From NCBI RefSeq assembly GCF_014836335.1, contig NZ_JACSRA010000007.1:1-64000 (forward strand): DNA of 64,000 bases. Reading direction: 5' to 3'. Source of the stretch: Clostridium cibarium. GTDB taxonomy: Bacteria; Bacillota; Clostridia; Clostridiales; Clostridiaceae. The notes under the pieces were generated by a model. That model ran no database searches and was not told the DNA's origin. It saw nothing but the letters and a program-made list of their open reading frames with translations. The translations under genes and the position numbers were made by a program. Numbering within the stretch: the stretch's first letter is position 1; every line of letters starts with the position of its first letter. Shown here one piece after another: positions 38,564 through 47,301 of this stretch.

Positions 38564-39643
38564 ATGGTAAGAAAAAAAGTTATTATAAATTTAGTTATAG
38601 CAAATTTAATTCTTATTTTTTTATTTATGTTAAAAAAATTTCAAGTAATTAATCAATTAATACAGGTAATAGTATGGGTAATATTTGCTCCTATCATTTT
38701 TGGCGTATTTCTATTTTATATTTTAAAACCTATAAATAATTTTTTTGTTAAGAAAGGTTATAAATCTTCAATGTCAGCAACCATTATAATATTAGTTTCA
38801 TTTGCTATATTAGGAGGGATAGGAACGTACTTTGGAAAGTATTTAATGGAGCAAGTTATGCAATTGAAAAAAGTAATTATAATGACGATTAATAATAAGG
38901 ATGTTTTAGACATAGCTCAAGATTATCTTAAGGATAGTAGTATCAAAACTTTTGTTCAGAATATTTCTTCTGAACTTATGACATATGTGAATTTTATATT
39001 TGCGAACATTAAAGACATATTCGATAAAGGCATGATGATTTTTTCTAATATATTGCTAATTATATTGGTAACATTCTTTCTACTTAGAGATGGGGCTAAC
39101 TTTAAGCCTACAGTATTAAAGTATATACCTAAAAAATATAAAGAAGTATCAGATGATATATTAAGCGAGGGAGATACGGTACTATCAACTTATATAATTG
39201 GGCAGGCAACAGTAGCTTTATCTTTAGCAACAATGGTCTTTATAGGATATAAAATTATTAAAATGCCAAGTGCATTATTATTAGCATATAGTACATTTAT
39301 ACTAGCATTTATTCCTTTTATAGGTTTTTTTATTTCTATGATAATCCCATATATAATTGCAACAGTGGTTGGATTTGATATGCTTGTAAAATTAACTGTA
39401 ATGTTTATAACCGCCCAAACACTAAAGGGAAGAGTTATTGTTCCATTAATAATGGGAAGAGCTATGAAGATACATCCTATTACAGATATATTTCTTGTTG
39501 TAGGGGCTTCTACTATAGGCGGACCTTTAGCTGCTTTTTGTATAGTACCTATATATTCGTTGTTAAAATTGGCTTATAGGAATTTAGTCAAAAAGGGGAT
39601 CTTAACTGATTTTAGTAATGTTGATAAGAGAAGTAAGGTATAG
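38564..39643 (+). CDS. AI-2E family transporter (YtvI/PerM-type permease)
   Basis: 359 aa with ~7-8 membrane segments and a central amphipathic region (~85-165, LKKVIIMTINNKDVLDI...). The C-terminal GRVIVPLIMGRAMKIHPITDIF and GGPLAAFCIVPIYSL stretches are the family hallmark. Members may export small molecules or exchange ions; the AI-2 name is historical. It is 43 nt before proB but has no clear functional link. Confidence 0.85.
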   Translation: MVRKKVIINLVIANLILIFLFMLKKFQVINQLIQVIVWVIFAPIIFGVFLFYILKPINNFFVKKGYKSSMSATIIILVSFAILGGIGTYFGKYLMEQVMQLKKVIIMTINNKDVLDIAQDYLKDSSIKTFVQNISSELMTYVNFIFANIKDIFDKGMMIFSNILLIILVTFFLLRDGANFKPTVLKYIPKKYKEVSDDILSEGDTVLSTYIIGQATVALSLATMVFIGYKIIKMPSALLLAYSTFILAFIPFIGFFISMIIPYIIATVVGFDMLVKLTVMFITAQTLKGRVIVPLIMGRAMKIHPITDIFLVVGASTIGGPLAAFCIVPIYSLLKLAYRNLVKKGILTDFSNVDKRSKV

Positions 39644-39686
39644 TAATATAGATATTAGAATAATAGAGAAATAAGGGGCTGTAAAT

Positions 39687-40508
39687 ATGGGTTTTCATGA
39701 AAGTTTAAAGTATGCTAATAGAATAGTAGTCAAAGTAGGTACATCAACATTAACTTATGATAATGGAAATATTAATTTAGGAAGAATTGAGAAGTTAGCT
39801 AGGGTTTTATCAGATATCCAAAACTCAGGAAGAGAAGTTGTTCTTGTTTCATCAGGAGCAATTGGGGTTGGTGTGAGCAAGTTAAAACTCAGAGAGAAGC
39901 CAAAAAGTATAAGAGAAAAGCAAGCAGTTGCAGCAGTAGGACAATGTGAGCTTATGCACATATACAGTAAGTTTTTCGGGGAGTATAGTCATACCGTTGG
40001 GCAAGTTTTATTAACTAGAGATGTTGTTGAGGATGATCATGTTAGAAGTAATGTATGTAATACTTTTGAAACATTATTAGAAAATAAAATAGTCCCTATA
40101 GTAAATGAAAATGATACTGTTTCAATAGATGAGATAGAAAATATTGTGAGGTTTGGAGATAATGATAATTTATCTGCTATAGTAGCAGGATTGTGTAAAG
40201 CAGATTTATTAATAATATTATCAGATATAGATGGCTTTTATGATGGAGATCCGAGAAGCAATAAGGATGCAAAAATGTTAAGAGTAGTAGAAGAAGTAAC
40301 ACAAGAACTTGAAGAATGTGCTGGTGGGGCTGGTACTAATTTGGGAACTGGTGGGATGATTACAAAACTAGCTGCTGCTAAAACTGCAGCTAGTGAAGGA
40401 GTAGATATGGTTCTGGCAAATGGTAGTGAACCATCTATACTGTTAAAAATATTGGACGGAGAAGAAGTGGGAACTTTATTTTTAGGAAGAAAGGGGCAAA
40501 GTAAATGA
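39687..40508 (+). CDS. proB: Glutamate 5-kinase
   Basis: 273 aa, the short form without a C-terminal PUA domain. First step of proline synthesis. Amino-acid kinase motifs: VVKVGTSTLTYDNG, VSSGAIGVGVSKL, VNENDTVSIDEI, FGDNDNLSAIVA and GTGGMITKLAAAKTA. Start after AAGGGG. Its last four bases overlap the proA start (ATGA). Confidence 0.97.
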   Translation: MGFHESLKYANRIVVKVGTSTLTYDNGNINLGRIEKLARVLSDIQNSGREVVLVSSGAIGVGVSKLKLREKPKSIREKQAVAAVGQCELMHIYSKFFGEYSHTVGQVLLTRDVVEDDHVRSNVCNTFETLLENKIVPIVNENDTVSIDEIENIVRFGDNDNLSAIVAGLCKADLLIILSDIDGFYDGDPRSNKDAKMLRVVEEVTQELEECAGGAGTNLGTGGMITKLAAAKTAASEGVDMVLANGSEPSILLKILDGEEVGTLFLGRKGQSK

Positions 40509-41749
40509 ACAAATTAATTAGTTTAGGTCAAAGAGCGAAGGAAGCATCATATGACCTTATGAATTTAAGTACTACTGAAAAAGATAAAGCATTAATTAAA
40601 ATGGCGGATAAATTATTACTACACTATGAAAACATATTAAAAGAAAACAAAAAAGATTTAGAGAATGCTATTAAAAAGGGAACTTCAAAAGCAATGTTAG
40701 ATAGACTTTCTTTAGATAAAGGGAGAATTGAAGATATGGCTGATGGACTTAAACAAGTAGCCTTGTTATCAGATCCAGTTGGGGAAATTACATCTATGTG
40801 GAGAAGACCTAATGGATTACAAATAGGAAAGCAAAGAGTGCCTTTGGGGGTAATTGGAATAATATATGAGGCAAGACCAAATGTTACTTGTGATGCAGCT
40901 GGACTTTGCTTAAAAACCGGTAATGCAGTTATTTTAAGAGGCGGTAGTGAAGCAATCAATTCAAATAAAGCTATAGTTGAAGCTTTATCAGAAGGTATAA
41001 AAGAAGCTGGGTTGCCTGAAAGATCTGTTCAACTTGTTGAAGATACTAGTAGGGAAGTTGTAACTGAAATGATGAAATTGAATAATTATATAGATGTTCT
41101 TATTCCTAGAGGTGGGGCAGGACTTATACAATCTGTAGTGAAGAATGCAACTGTACCAGTGATAGAGACTGGAACCGGAAATTGTCATGTATACGTAGAT
41201 GATGAATCAGATTTAGAGATGGCAAGAGATATTGTAATAAATGCTAAAACAAGTAGACCATCTGTTTGTAATGCAGAAGAGAAACTTTTAGTGCATGAAA
41301 AAATAGCAAATAAGTTTTTGCCGGTGATAATTTCAGCATTAAAAAATGAGAATGTTGAGGTTAGAGGAGATGAAAGGACTATGAAAATAGTTGATAACAT
41401 CAATGAAGCTACAGAAGAAGATTGGGGAAAGGAATATAATGATTATATTATAAGTGTAAAAATTGTAAGTAGTATTGATGAAGCTATAGTACATATAAAT
41501 AAATATGGAACAGGTCATTCAGAGGCTATAGTAACTAATAACTATGAAAATTCCCAAAAGTTTTTACAACGAATTGATGCAGCAGCTGTATATGTTAACG
41601 CATCTACGAGGTTTACTGATGGATATGAGTTTGGGTTCGGGGCTGAAATAGGAATTAGTACTCAAAAGCTTCATGCAAGAGGACCTATGGGACTTAATGA
41701 ATTAACTACTACAAAATATATAATTTATGGAAATGGACAAATAAGATAA
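40505..41749 (+). CDS. proA: Glutamate-5-semialdehyde dehydrogenase (gamma-glutamyl phosphate reductase)
   Basis: 414 aa. Reduces gamma-glutamyl phosphate with NADPH. Signatures include VPLGVIGIIYEARPNVT, NAVILRGGSEAINSN, PRGGAGLIQSVV and the catalytic Cys in SRPSVCNAEEKLLVH (~residue 258). It overlaps proB by 4 nt, so it is translationally coupled. ProC is not in this window. Confidence 0.97.
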   Translation: MNKLISLGQRAKEASYDLMNLSTTEKDKALIKMADKLLLHYENILKENKKDLENAIKKGTSKAMLDRLSLDKGRIEDMADGLKQVALLSDPVGEITSMWRRPNGLQIGKQRVPLGVIGIIYEARPNVTCDAAGLCLKTGNAVILRGGSEAINSNKAIVEALSEGIKEAGLPERSVQLVEDTSREVVTEMMKLNNYIDVLIPRGGAGLIQSVVKNATVPVIETGTGNCHVYVDDESDLEMARDIVINAKTSRPSVCNAEEKLLVHEKIANKFLPVIISALKNENVEVRGDERTMKIVDNINEATEEDWGKEYNDYIISVKIVSSIDEAIVHINKYGTGHSEAIVTNNYENSQKFLQRIDAAAVYVNASTRFTDGYEFGFGAEIGISTQKLHARGPMGLNELTTTKYIIYGNGQIR

Positions 41750-41764
41750 GGGAAAAGAATATAT

Positions 41765-42712
41765 ATGAGCAAAGTGAAGAAAGTTTTATTAATTATAATA
41801 AGTGTTGTTTTGGTGTTAGCTTTAGCTACTATAGGTGTGGCAGGAAATTATTTTTATAATTTAGCTTTAAACCCTAAAACTTCAAAGGAGAAAGTATTTG
41901 GAACTAAAGATAAGTCTGTTGAGGCTAGTAATGTTGCAGTTAGTAATTGGATAACTGATAAGTCGGGGTATAAGGATGCGTTTATAGATTCAATAGATGA
42001 TTTGCAACTTCACGGATATGAAATAATAAATACAAATCCATCTAAAACTTGGGTTATAACTGTACATGGTTACATGGGACAAGGCAAGGAGATGGAAGGG
42101 TATGCAAATGCATTTTATAATATGGGATATAATGTGTTGGTTCCAGATTTAAGAGGACATGGAAAAAGTGAAGGTAAATATATAGGAATGGGATGGGATG
42201 ATAGGAAAGACATCTTAAGTTGGATTGACTATATATTGCAAAAAGACAGTGATGCTAACATTGTACTGCATGGAGTTTCTATGGGTGGTGGAACTGTAAT
42301 GATGACATCAGGAGAAGATTTGCCAGGCAATGTAAAAGCTATAATAGAAGATTGTGGATATACATCAGTTTGGGACGAGTTCTCATATCAACTTGATTCT
42401 TTGTTTGGGTTACCAGAATTTCCTGTGCTACAATCTGCAAGTCTAGTTAGCAAAATACGAGCGGGATATTGGCTTCAAGATGCATCAGCAATAGAACAAC
42501 TTGCTAAATCAAAAACACCAATGTTATTTATTCATGGTGATAAGGATACATTTGTTCCCTACTCTATGTTAGATAAGGTTTATAATTCAGCAAATGTGGA
42601 AAAGGAAAAGTTAGTAGTTGAAGGTGCAGCTCATGCACAAGCATCAAAAACTAATCCGCAACTTTATTGGGGTACTATTAGTAAGTTTATAAAGAATTAT
42701 ATAGCAAATTAA
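41765..42712 (+). CDS. Secreted or membrane-anchored alpha/beta hydrolase
   Basis: 315 aa. An N-terminal hydrophobic segment (~residues 7-30, VLLIIISVVLVLALATIGVAG) is an uncleaved anchor or signal peptide. The hydrolase fold has DLRGHGKSEGKYIG, nucleophile elbow HGVSMGGGTVM, acid in HGDKDTFVPYS and His in EGAAHAQA. It resembles the YfhR/BEM46-like group. Esterase or thioesterase activity is plausible; substrate unknown. 15 nt after proA. Confidence 0.85.
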   Translation: MSKVKKVLLIIISVVLVLALATIGVAGNYFYNLALNPKTSKEKVFGTKDKSVEASNVAVSNWITDKSGYKDAFIDSIDDLQLHGYEIINTNPSKTWVITVHGYMGQGKEMEGYANAFYNMGYNVLVPDLRGHGKSEGKYIGMGWDDRKDILSWIDYILQKDSDANIVLHGVSMGGGTVMMTSGEDLPGNVKAIIEDCGYTSVWDEFSYQLDSLFGLPEFPVLQSASLVSKIRAGYWLQDASAIEQLAKSKTPMLFIHGDKDTFVPYSMLDKVYNSANVEKEKLVVEGAAHAQASKTNPQLYWGTISKFIKNYIAN

Positions 42713-42721
42713 TTAAGAAAA

Positions 42722-42775
42722 TTACTGTAAAGAAACACGCATTAGATTTGAGCAATGCGTGTTTCTTTATAGTAA
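42722..42775. terminator. Terminator after the alpha/beta hydrolase
   Basis: AAAGAAACACGCATT pairs with AATGCGTGTTTCTTT, extended by TTACTGT/ATAGTAA. Strong hairpin with T residues within the 3' arm. Confidence 0.8.
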
Positions 42776-42834
42776 TGATACATGTATTAATGAAAACAAT
42801 ATAATAAGTAAAATAGAATATAAGGAATGATAGT

Positions 42835-43620
42835 ATGAGTGAGAATAACAGGTATACATTAATAACAGGTGGTACTGAAGGAATCGGGTTAGAACTATCC
42901 AGGTTATTTGCTAAAGATAAACATAATTTAATAATTGTCGCAAGAAATAAGGAGAGGCTAGAAAAGGTTAAGAAGGAAGTTGAAAAAGAATTCAATATAG
43001 TAGCTAGAATTTTATCAATAGACTTATCTGTGAATAACTCCTGTGAAGAAATTTATAGATTTGTGGAAAAAAATAATTTCGTTGTGGATAACTTAATAAA
43101 TAATGCTGGTATTGGGAGTTTTGGTTCTTTTCATGAGCTAGATATGGAAAAGGAGGAAAAACTAATTGAAATAAATATAAGATCTTTGACCAAGTTAACC
43201 AATTATTTTTTAAAGAAAATGATTGATGAAAAAACTGGTGGAATTTTAAATGTGGCATCAACTGCTGCATTTTTAGCTGGGCCTAAAATGAATATATATT
43301 ATGCATCAAAGGCATATGTGTTATCATTAACAGAGGCTATACATGAAGAAGTTAAGGACTATGGAATTAGAGTAAGTTGCTTATGTCCTGGAGCCGTACA
43401 AACTGCCTTTCAAAACAAGGCTGGCATAATGAAGAATGACAAAACTAAAGGGCTAATGATGAGTCCTAAAGAAGTTGCTAGAATTGCATATAGAGATTTT
43501 AAAAAGGGAAAAGTCATTATAATTCCTGGATTCAAAAATAAGTTATTGGTATTGGGAAATAAGTTGGCATCAAGAAGTTTAGGAAGAAAAATAGTGATGC
43601 ATTCAAACAAAAGCAAATAG
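42835..43620 (+). CDS. SDR family NAD(P)-dependent oxidoreductase
   Basis: 261 aa. Classical SDR: cofactor motif TGGTEGIGLELS, NNAGIGSFGSF, catalytic Ser in VASTAAF and YxxxK in YYASKAYVLS. The C-terminal KGKVIIIPGFKNKLLVLGNK is typical of the YqjQ/DltE-like group. Substrate unknown. Followed after 12 nt by a HAD phosphatase. Confidence 0.9.
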   Translation: MSENNRYTLITGGTEGIGLELSRLFAKDKHNLIIVARNKERLEKVKKEVEKEFNIVARILSIDLSVNNSCEEIYRFVEKNNFVVDNLINNAGIGSFGSFHELDMEKEEKLIEINIRSLTKLTNYFLKKMIDEKTGGILNVASTAAFLAGPKMNIYYASKAYVLSLTEAIHEEVKDYGIRVSCLCPGAVQTAFQNKAGIMKNDKTKGLMMSPKEVARIAYRDFKKGKVIIIPGFKNKLLVLGNKLASRSLGRKIVMHSNKSK

Positions 43621-43632
43621 GGGGAACTTAAG

Positions 43633-44445
43633 TTGGAGAAGATTTTTGAAGGATATTTATTAGTTTCAGATATGGATGGGACATTACTGAATAGCAAAAA
43701 GCAAATATCAAAGGAAAATAAGGAAGCTATAAAATACTTTGTTGAAAGAGGAGGAAAATTCACTGTAGCTACAGGAAGAATGCTTTCATCAGTAGAAGAA
43801 TTTATAGATGAATTAAGTATTGATATGCCTGCAATATTACATAATGGAGCAAAGATATATGACTATAGAGAAGAAAAAGTAATATCAGAACATTCTATAG
43901 AATCTTATAGAAAAGAAGCAATAAAAAGGATTTATGAAGATTACCCTCATATTGGAATAGAAGTATTTTCAGATGAGATTGTATATATTTATAGAAGTTG
44001 TTACTTAACAGAGAGATATAAGAAGCATGACTTTAAGGTAGTATATAGTTTGCCAGATGAAATATGGGAAAAGGATTGGACAAAGGTACTACTAATAGGT
44101 AATGAAGAAGAATTAGATGCTTTAGAAGAAGAGTATAGAATGAAATATGATAAGGGAAATGCTTTTAGAAGCGGGCCAAGTTATTTTGATATAGTAGCAA
44201 ATGGAATAACTAAAGGAAGGGCAGTAGAAGAACTAGTACAAATAGAAAAAATTGATCCCCAAAATGTTATAGCTGTAGGGGATAATATGAATGATATAGA
44301 AATGTTAGAGGTAGCTAGCTATGGATTTTGTATAAAAACTGGAGCAAAGAGAGCATTAGAAAAGGCAAAATATATTGCACCATCTAATGATGATCATCCT
44401 ATAGCTTATGTTATTAGTTATGTAGAAGAAAAAATAAAAAAATAG
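43633..44445 (+). CDS. Cof-type HAD-IIB family phosphatase
   Basis: 270 aa from a TTG start (AGGGGGA upstream, 9-nt spacing). Motif I VSDMDGTLLNSK, motif II TVATGRM, motif IV AVGDNMNDIEML. Small-phosphometabolite phosphatase, substrate unknown. Co-transcribed with the SDR gene. Confidence 0.9.
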   Translation: MEKIFEGYLLVSDMDGTLLNSKKQISKENKEAIKYFVERGGKFTVATGRMLSSVEEFIDELSIDMPAILHNGAKIYDYREEKVISEHSIESYRKEAIKRIYEDYPHIGIEVFSDEIVYIYRSCYLTERYKKHDFKVVYSLPDEIWEKDWTKVLLIGNEEELDALEEEYRMKYDKGNAFRSGPSYFDIVANGITKGRAVEELVQIEKIDPQNVIAVGDNMNDIEMLEVASYGFCIKTGAKRALEKAKYIAPSNDDHPIAYVISYVEEKIKK

Positions 44446-44503
44446 AGAATTTATAAGGCTAATTTTACTAATACTAAGTTTAAATATATTAAGGAGTGTT
44501 AGT

Positions 44504-45025
44504 ATGGATTGGCTTTTATATTTTACATTTGTTTTTGAGGTTTATTGTTTTTTAGGATGGTGCTTAGAGGAAGGATATAGTTATTACATAATGGGGCATT
44601 TTAAAAAAGATGGTTTTCTAAAAGGTCCATTTAAACCTATGTACGGGTTTGCTATATGTATTTTAATTTATTTCTATTATGTGAGAGAAGTTAGCTATAT
44701 ATCGTTAGCTATATTATTTATAGTAGTTCCAACGTTAATAGAATATATAAGTGGACACTTGTTAAAAAAATGTTTTGGAAAAGTGTATTGGGATTATAGC
44801 AAGATTAAATACAATTTTCAGGGAGTAATATGTGCAAGGTTTTCAATATGTTGGGCAATTTTAGTGTTTTTTACGCTAATTATATTAAATCCATTAATAG
44901 ATCACATATATTTTGATTTTCTTGGTGTATTAAGCAAAGTTGTACCAGCAATAGGTATATATATGATTATAGATACTTACTTTACAGTTATACAAATATC
45001 TTATAGTAAAATTAATGCGTCCTAG
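44504..45025 (+). CDS. Putative ABC transporter permease, CmpB family (PF06541-like)
   Basis: 173 aa with ~5 membrane segments. The conserved N-terminal pattern FLGWCLEEGYSYY...FLKGPFKPMYGFA and the EYISGHLLKKCFGKVYWDYS stretch are those of the family annotated as CmpB-like permeases. No ATPase partner is near, so the transporter label is doubtful. Start after AAGGAG. Confidence 0.75.
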   Translation: MDWLLYFTFVFEVYCFLGWCLEEGYSYYIMGHFKKDGFLKGPFKPMYGFAICILIYFYYVREVSYISLAILFIVVPTLIEYISGHLLKKCFGKVYWDYSKIKYNFQGVICARFSICWAILVFFTLIILNPLIDHIYFDFLGVLSKVVPAIGIYMIIDTYFTVIQISYSKINAS

Positions 45026-45030
45026 AATAG

Positions 45031-45073
45031 AAAAGTATACTCTAATTAAGATAATTAATTAGAGTATACTTTT
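45031..45073. terminator. Bidirectional terminator
   Basis: AAAAGTATACTCTAATTA pairs with TAATTAGAGTATACTTTT, followed by T residues. It separates convergent genes. Confidence 0.9.
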
Positions 45074-45074
45074 T

Positions 45075-45803
45075 TTATAAATCTAAAAGTTTTCCCTTGC
45101 TTTTTAAATGAGAAATTAATTTATTTGGGTCATTCATAATTAATTCATTTGGAAAGTTAATAGAATTAAGAAGTTCTATTGCACCATCAAAATTTCCTAT
45201 ACTAAAGTTTATGTGTGCATCAGAACTTAAAATTATTTTAGTTCCATGCTTCATACATAATTCAGCTATTCTTTTACAATTAACAGAACTACCTTTTCTA
45301 GAACTACCTGCGATTGAAGAATTATTCATTTCAATCATTATATTCTTTTCTCTAGCCTTTATTACTAGAGCTTCATAATCTAGTTCATAGGAAGGGTTTC
45401 CGAGATGCCCCATTATTTCAATTAATGGATTTTTATCTATTGCATTAATCATTGCTTTTGTATTTTCTTCTAAAGACATTGGGGTAAATACAGGTTCATG
45501 AAAGGATGCAATCATATAGTCTAAGAATCTTGAAGCTTCAGAAGGTAAGTCAATGTTTCCATCTACATCTGTTATGTTTGCCTCGCAGCCCTTTAATATA
45601 GTAACTCCATTTATTATTCTAGGAACGACTTTCAAGTTGCCAAAATACCAAGCATGTGGAGCGCCAGGCATTGATGGAGCATGTTCAGATGTTCCAAGAA
45701 TTTTTATTCCTTTTTCAGCACAGTAATTTACGTTTTCTAAAAGAGTGGTATATGCATGACCGCTTACAATTGAATGTGTATGTAAATCTGATAAGTAATT
45801 CAT
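45075..45803 (-). CDS. PHP-domain phosphatase, YcdX family
   Basis: 242 aa. Metal-site motifs of the PHP fold: DLHTHSIVSGHAY at the N-terminus, GTSEHAPSMPGAPH, LKGCEANI, ASFHEPV, MGHLGNPS and LSSDAHINFSIG. YcdX-type enzymes are trinuclear-zinc phosphatases of unknown physiological substrate. ATG start after AGGAGG. Monocistronic. Confidence 0.92.
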   Translation of the reverse strand: MNYLSDLHTHSIVSGHAYTTLLENVNYCAEKGIKILGTSEHAPSMPGAPHAWYFGNLKVVPRIINGVTILKGCEANITDVDGNIDLPSEASRFLDYMIASFHEPVFTPMSLEENTKAMINAIDKNPLIEIMGHLGNPSYELDYEALVIKAREKNIMIEMNNSSIAGSSRKGSSVNCKRIAELCMKHGTKIILSSDAHINFSIGNFDGAIELLNSINFPNELIMNDPNKLISHLKSKGKLLDL

Positions 45804-45943
45804 ATTATCCTCCTTTGATTGTTGTATACATATTTAGTATAAATCAATTGAAAATAATAATCCAATATTTAAAGAGTTCAATACTATATATAATATGTTG
45901 GAAGAACATAAACAAATTGGTCTTAATTAATTTAGCATTTACC
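45804..45943. other. Divergent spacer before carAB
   Basis: A/T-rich spacer between the PHP gene and the carA promoter. I see no gene or strong repeat. Confidence 0.5.
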
Positions 45944-45972
45944 TTGACAGTAAATAAGTAATAAACTAAAAT
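45944..45972 (+). promoter_or_regulatory. carAB promoter
   Basis: TTGACA (45944-45949) and TAAAAT (45967-45972), 17-nt spacer. Confidence 0.8.
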
Positions 45973-46011
45973 AATAAATAGGATAAAATTAAATAAGAGG
46001 TAAAGATACAC

Positions 46012-46165
46012 TTTAACTTGGTCCCGTGAGGCCAGAAAGGAGTCTGCAACTATGAATAGTTTTAAAAGAAATTTCATAGCTTTGTCTTTAAAGGCATTGA
46101 AAAATAATATATATAAGTATAATGGGATAGTGATGAGACCAGACTTTCTGTAGTCTCTTTATTAT
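46012..46165 (+). promoter_or_regulatory. PyrR-type pyrimidine attenuator of carAB
   Basis: The leader contains TTGGTCCCGTGAGGCCAG (46018-46035), which fits the PyrR anti-antiterminator loop consensus (TCCNGNGAGGC with flanking stem). It is followed by a terminator hairpin at 46135-46157. In this mechanism UMP-loaded PyrR stabilises the loop and termination follows. That makes carAB repressed by pyrimidines; carbamoyl phosphate feeds both pyrimidines and arginine. Confidence 0.8.
46135..46165 (+). terminator. Regulated terminator in the carAB leader
   Basis: GAGAC/GTCTC stem with an inner CAGA/TCTG stem and a two-base bulge, followed by TTTATTATCCTTTTCTTT. Confidence 0.75.
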
Positions 46166-46239
46166 CCTTTTCTTTATATTCAAAAAACAATGTCGTTTAA
46201 AGTGTATTTTCCTTAAACATAATATAAGGAGGGCTAGGC

Positions 46240-47289
46240 ATGAAAGCAAAGCTAGTTTTAGAAAATGGAATGATTTTTGAAGGTAAAGCCTTTGGATACC
46301 TAAAAGATAGCGTTGGGGAAGTAGTATTTACAACAGGTATGACAGGCTATCAAGAAATATTAACAGATCCTTCATACTATGGTCAAATAGTAACAATGAC
46401 ATATCCGCTAATAGGAAACTATGGAATAAACCTTGAAGATATGGAGTCGAATGGTCCAAAGGTTAAGGGATTTATAGTAAGAGAAAAATGTAATTTGCCT
46501 AATAACTTTAGATGTGAATTGGAATTAGATGACTTCTTGAAGCAAAATAAAATTGTTGGACTTGAAGGGATAGACACTAGAGCTCTTACTAAGGTTCTTA
46601 GAAATAACGGAACTATGCGAGGAATTATTGTAGTTGATGAAATAGATAGTGAAGATTTAGATAAGAAAATAAAAGAGTTCTCAACTGTAGATGCAGTTAA
46701 GAATGTTACAACAAAGAGTAACTATACAATTGATGGAGATGGAAAACATGTTGCTATAATGGATTTTGGTATAAAGCAAAATATAATAAGATGTTTTCAA
46801 AAGAGAGGATGTAAGATTACTGTTTTCAGTGCTAGTACGACAGCAGAAGAAGTTCTAGCAGTTAAACCTGATTTGGTTTTCTTATCAAATGGACCTGGAG
46901 ATCCAGAAGATTTACCAGATGTTATAGAAAATATAAAAAAATTAGCTGACAAAAAGCCTTTAGTAGGAATATGTTTAGGACATCAACTTCTAGCATTAGC
47001 TTTAGGTGGAAAAACAGTGAAGTTGAAATTTGGGCATAGAGGATGTAACCATCCAGTCAAGGATTTAGAAACAAATAAGGTAACGATAACTTCGCAAAAT
47101 CATGGGTATGTTGTAGAAACTTTACCAGAAGAAGTAGTAGCTACGCATATGAATATTAATGATGGGACAATTGAAGGAATGAAGCACAAGAAATTGCCAA
47201 TATTCTCAGTTCAATTCCATCCAGAAGCATCAGCTGGACCTAAGGACAGTGAATATATATTTGATAAATTCATGAAATATGCATTATAG
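46240..47289 (+). CDS. carA: Carbamoyl-phosphate synthase small (glutaminase) subunit
   Basis: 349 aa. Releases ammonia from glutamine for CarB. N-terminal domain AKLVLENGMIFEGKAFG; class I amidotransferase with FLSNGPGDPEDLP, catalytic Cys in GICLGHQLLALA (~residue 245) and VQFHPEASAGP. Start after AAGGAGGG, behind the PyrR attenuator. carB starts 12 nt downstream. Confidence 0.97.
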   Translation: MKAKLVLENGMIFEGKAFGYLKDSVGEVVFTTGMTGYQEILTDPSYYGQIVTMTYPLIGNYGINLEDMESNGPKVKGFIVREKCNLPNNFRCELELDDFLKQNKIVGLEGIDTRALTKVLRNNGTMRGIIVVDEIDSEDLDKKIKEFSTVDAVKNVTTKSNYTIDGDGKHVAIMDFGIKQNIIRCFQKRGCKITVFSASTTAEEVLAVKPDLVFLSNGPGDPEDLPDVIENIKKLADKKPLVGICLGHQLLALALGGKTVKLKFGHRGCNHPVKDLETNKVTITSQNHGYVVETLPEEVVATHMNINDGTIEGMKHKKLPIFSVQFHPEASAGPKDSEYIFDKFMKYAL

Positions 47290-47301
47290 GAGGTTTTTCA
47301 T

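Noticed and set aside
45656..45961. Plus-strand frame overlapping the PHP gene and carAB spacer
   Set aside because: It is the complementary shadow of the PHP-domain gene and lacks a ribosome site.
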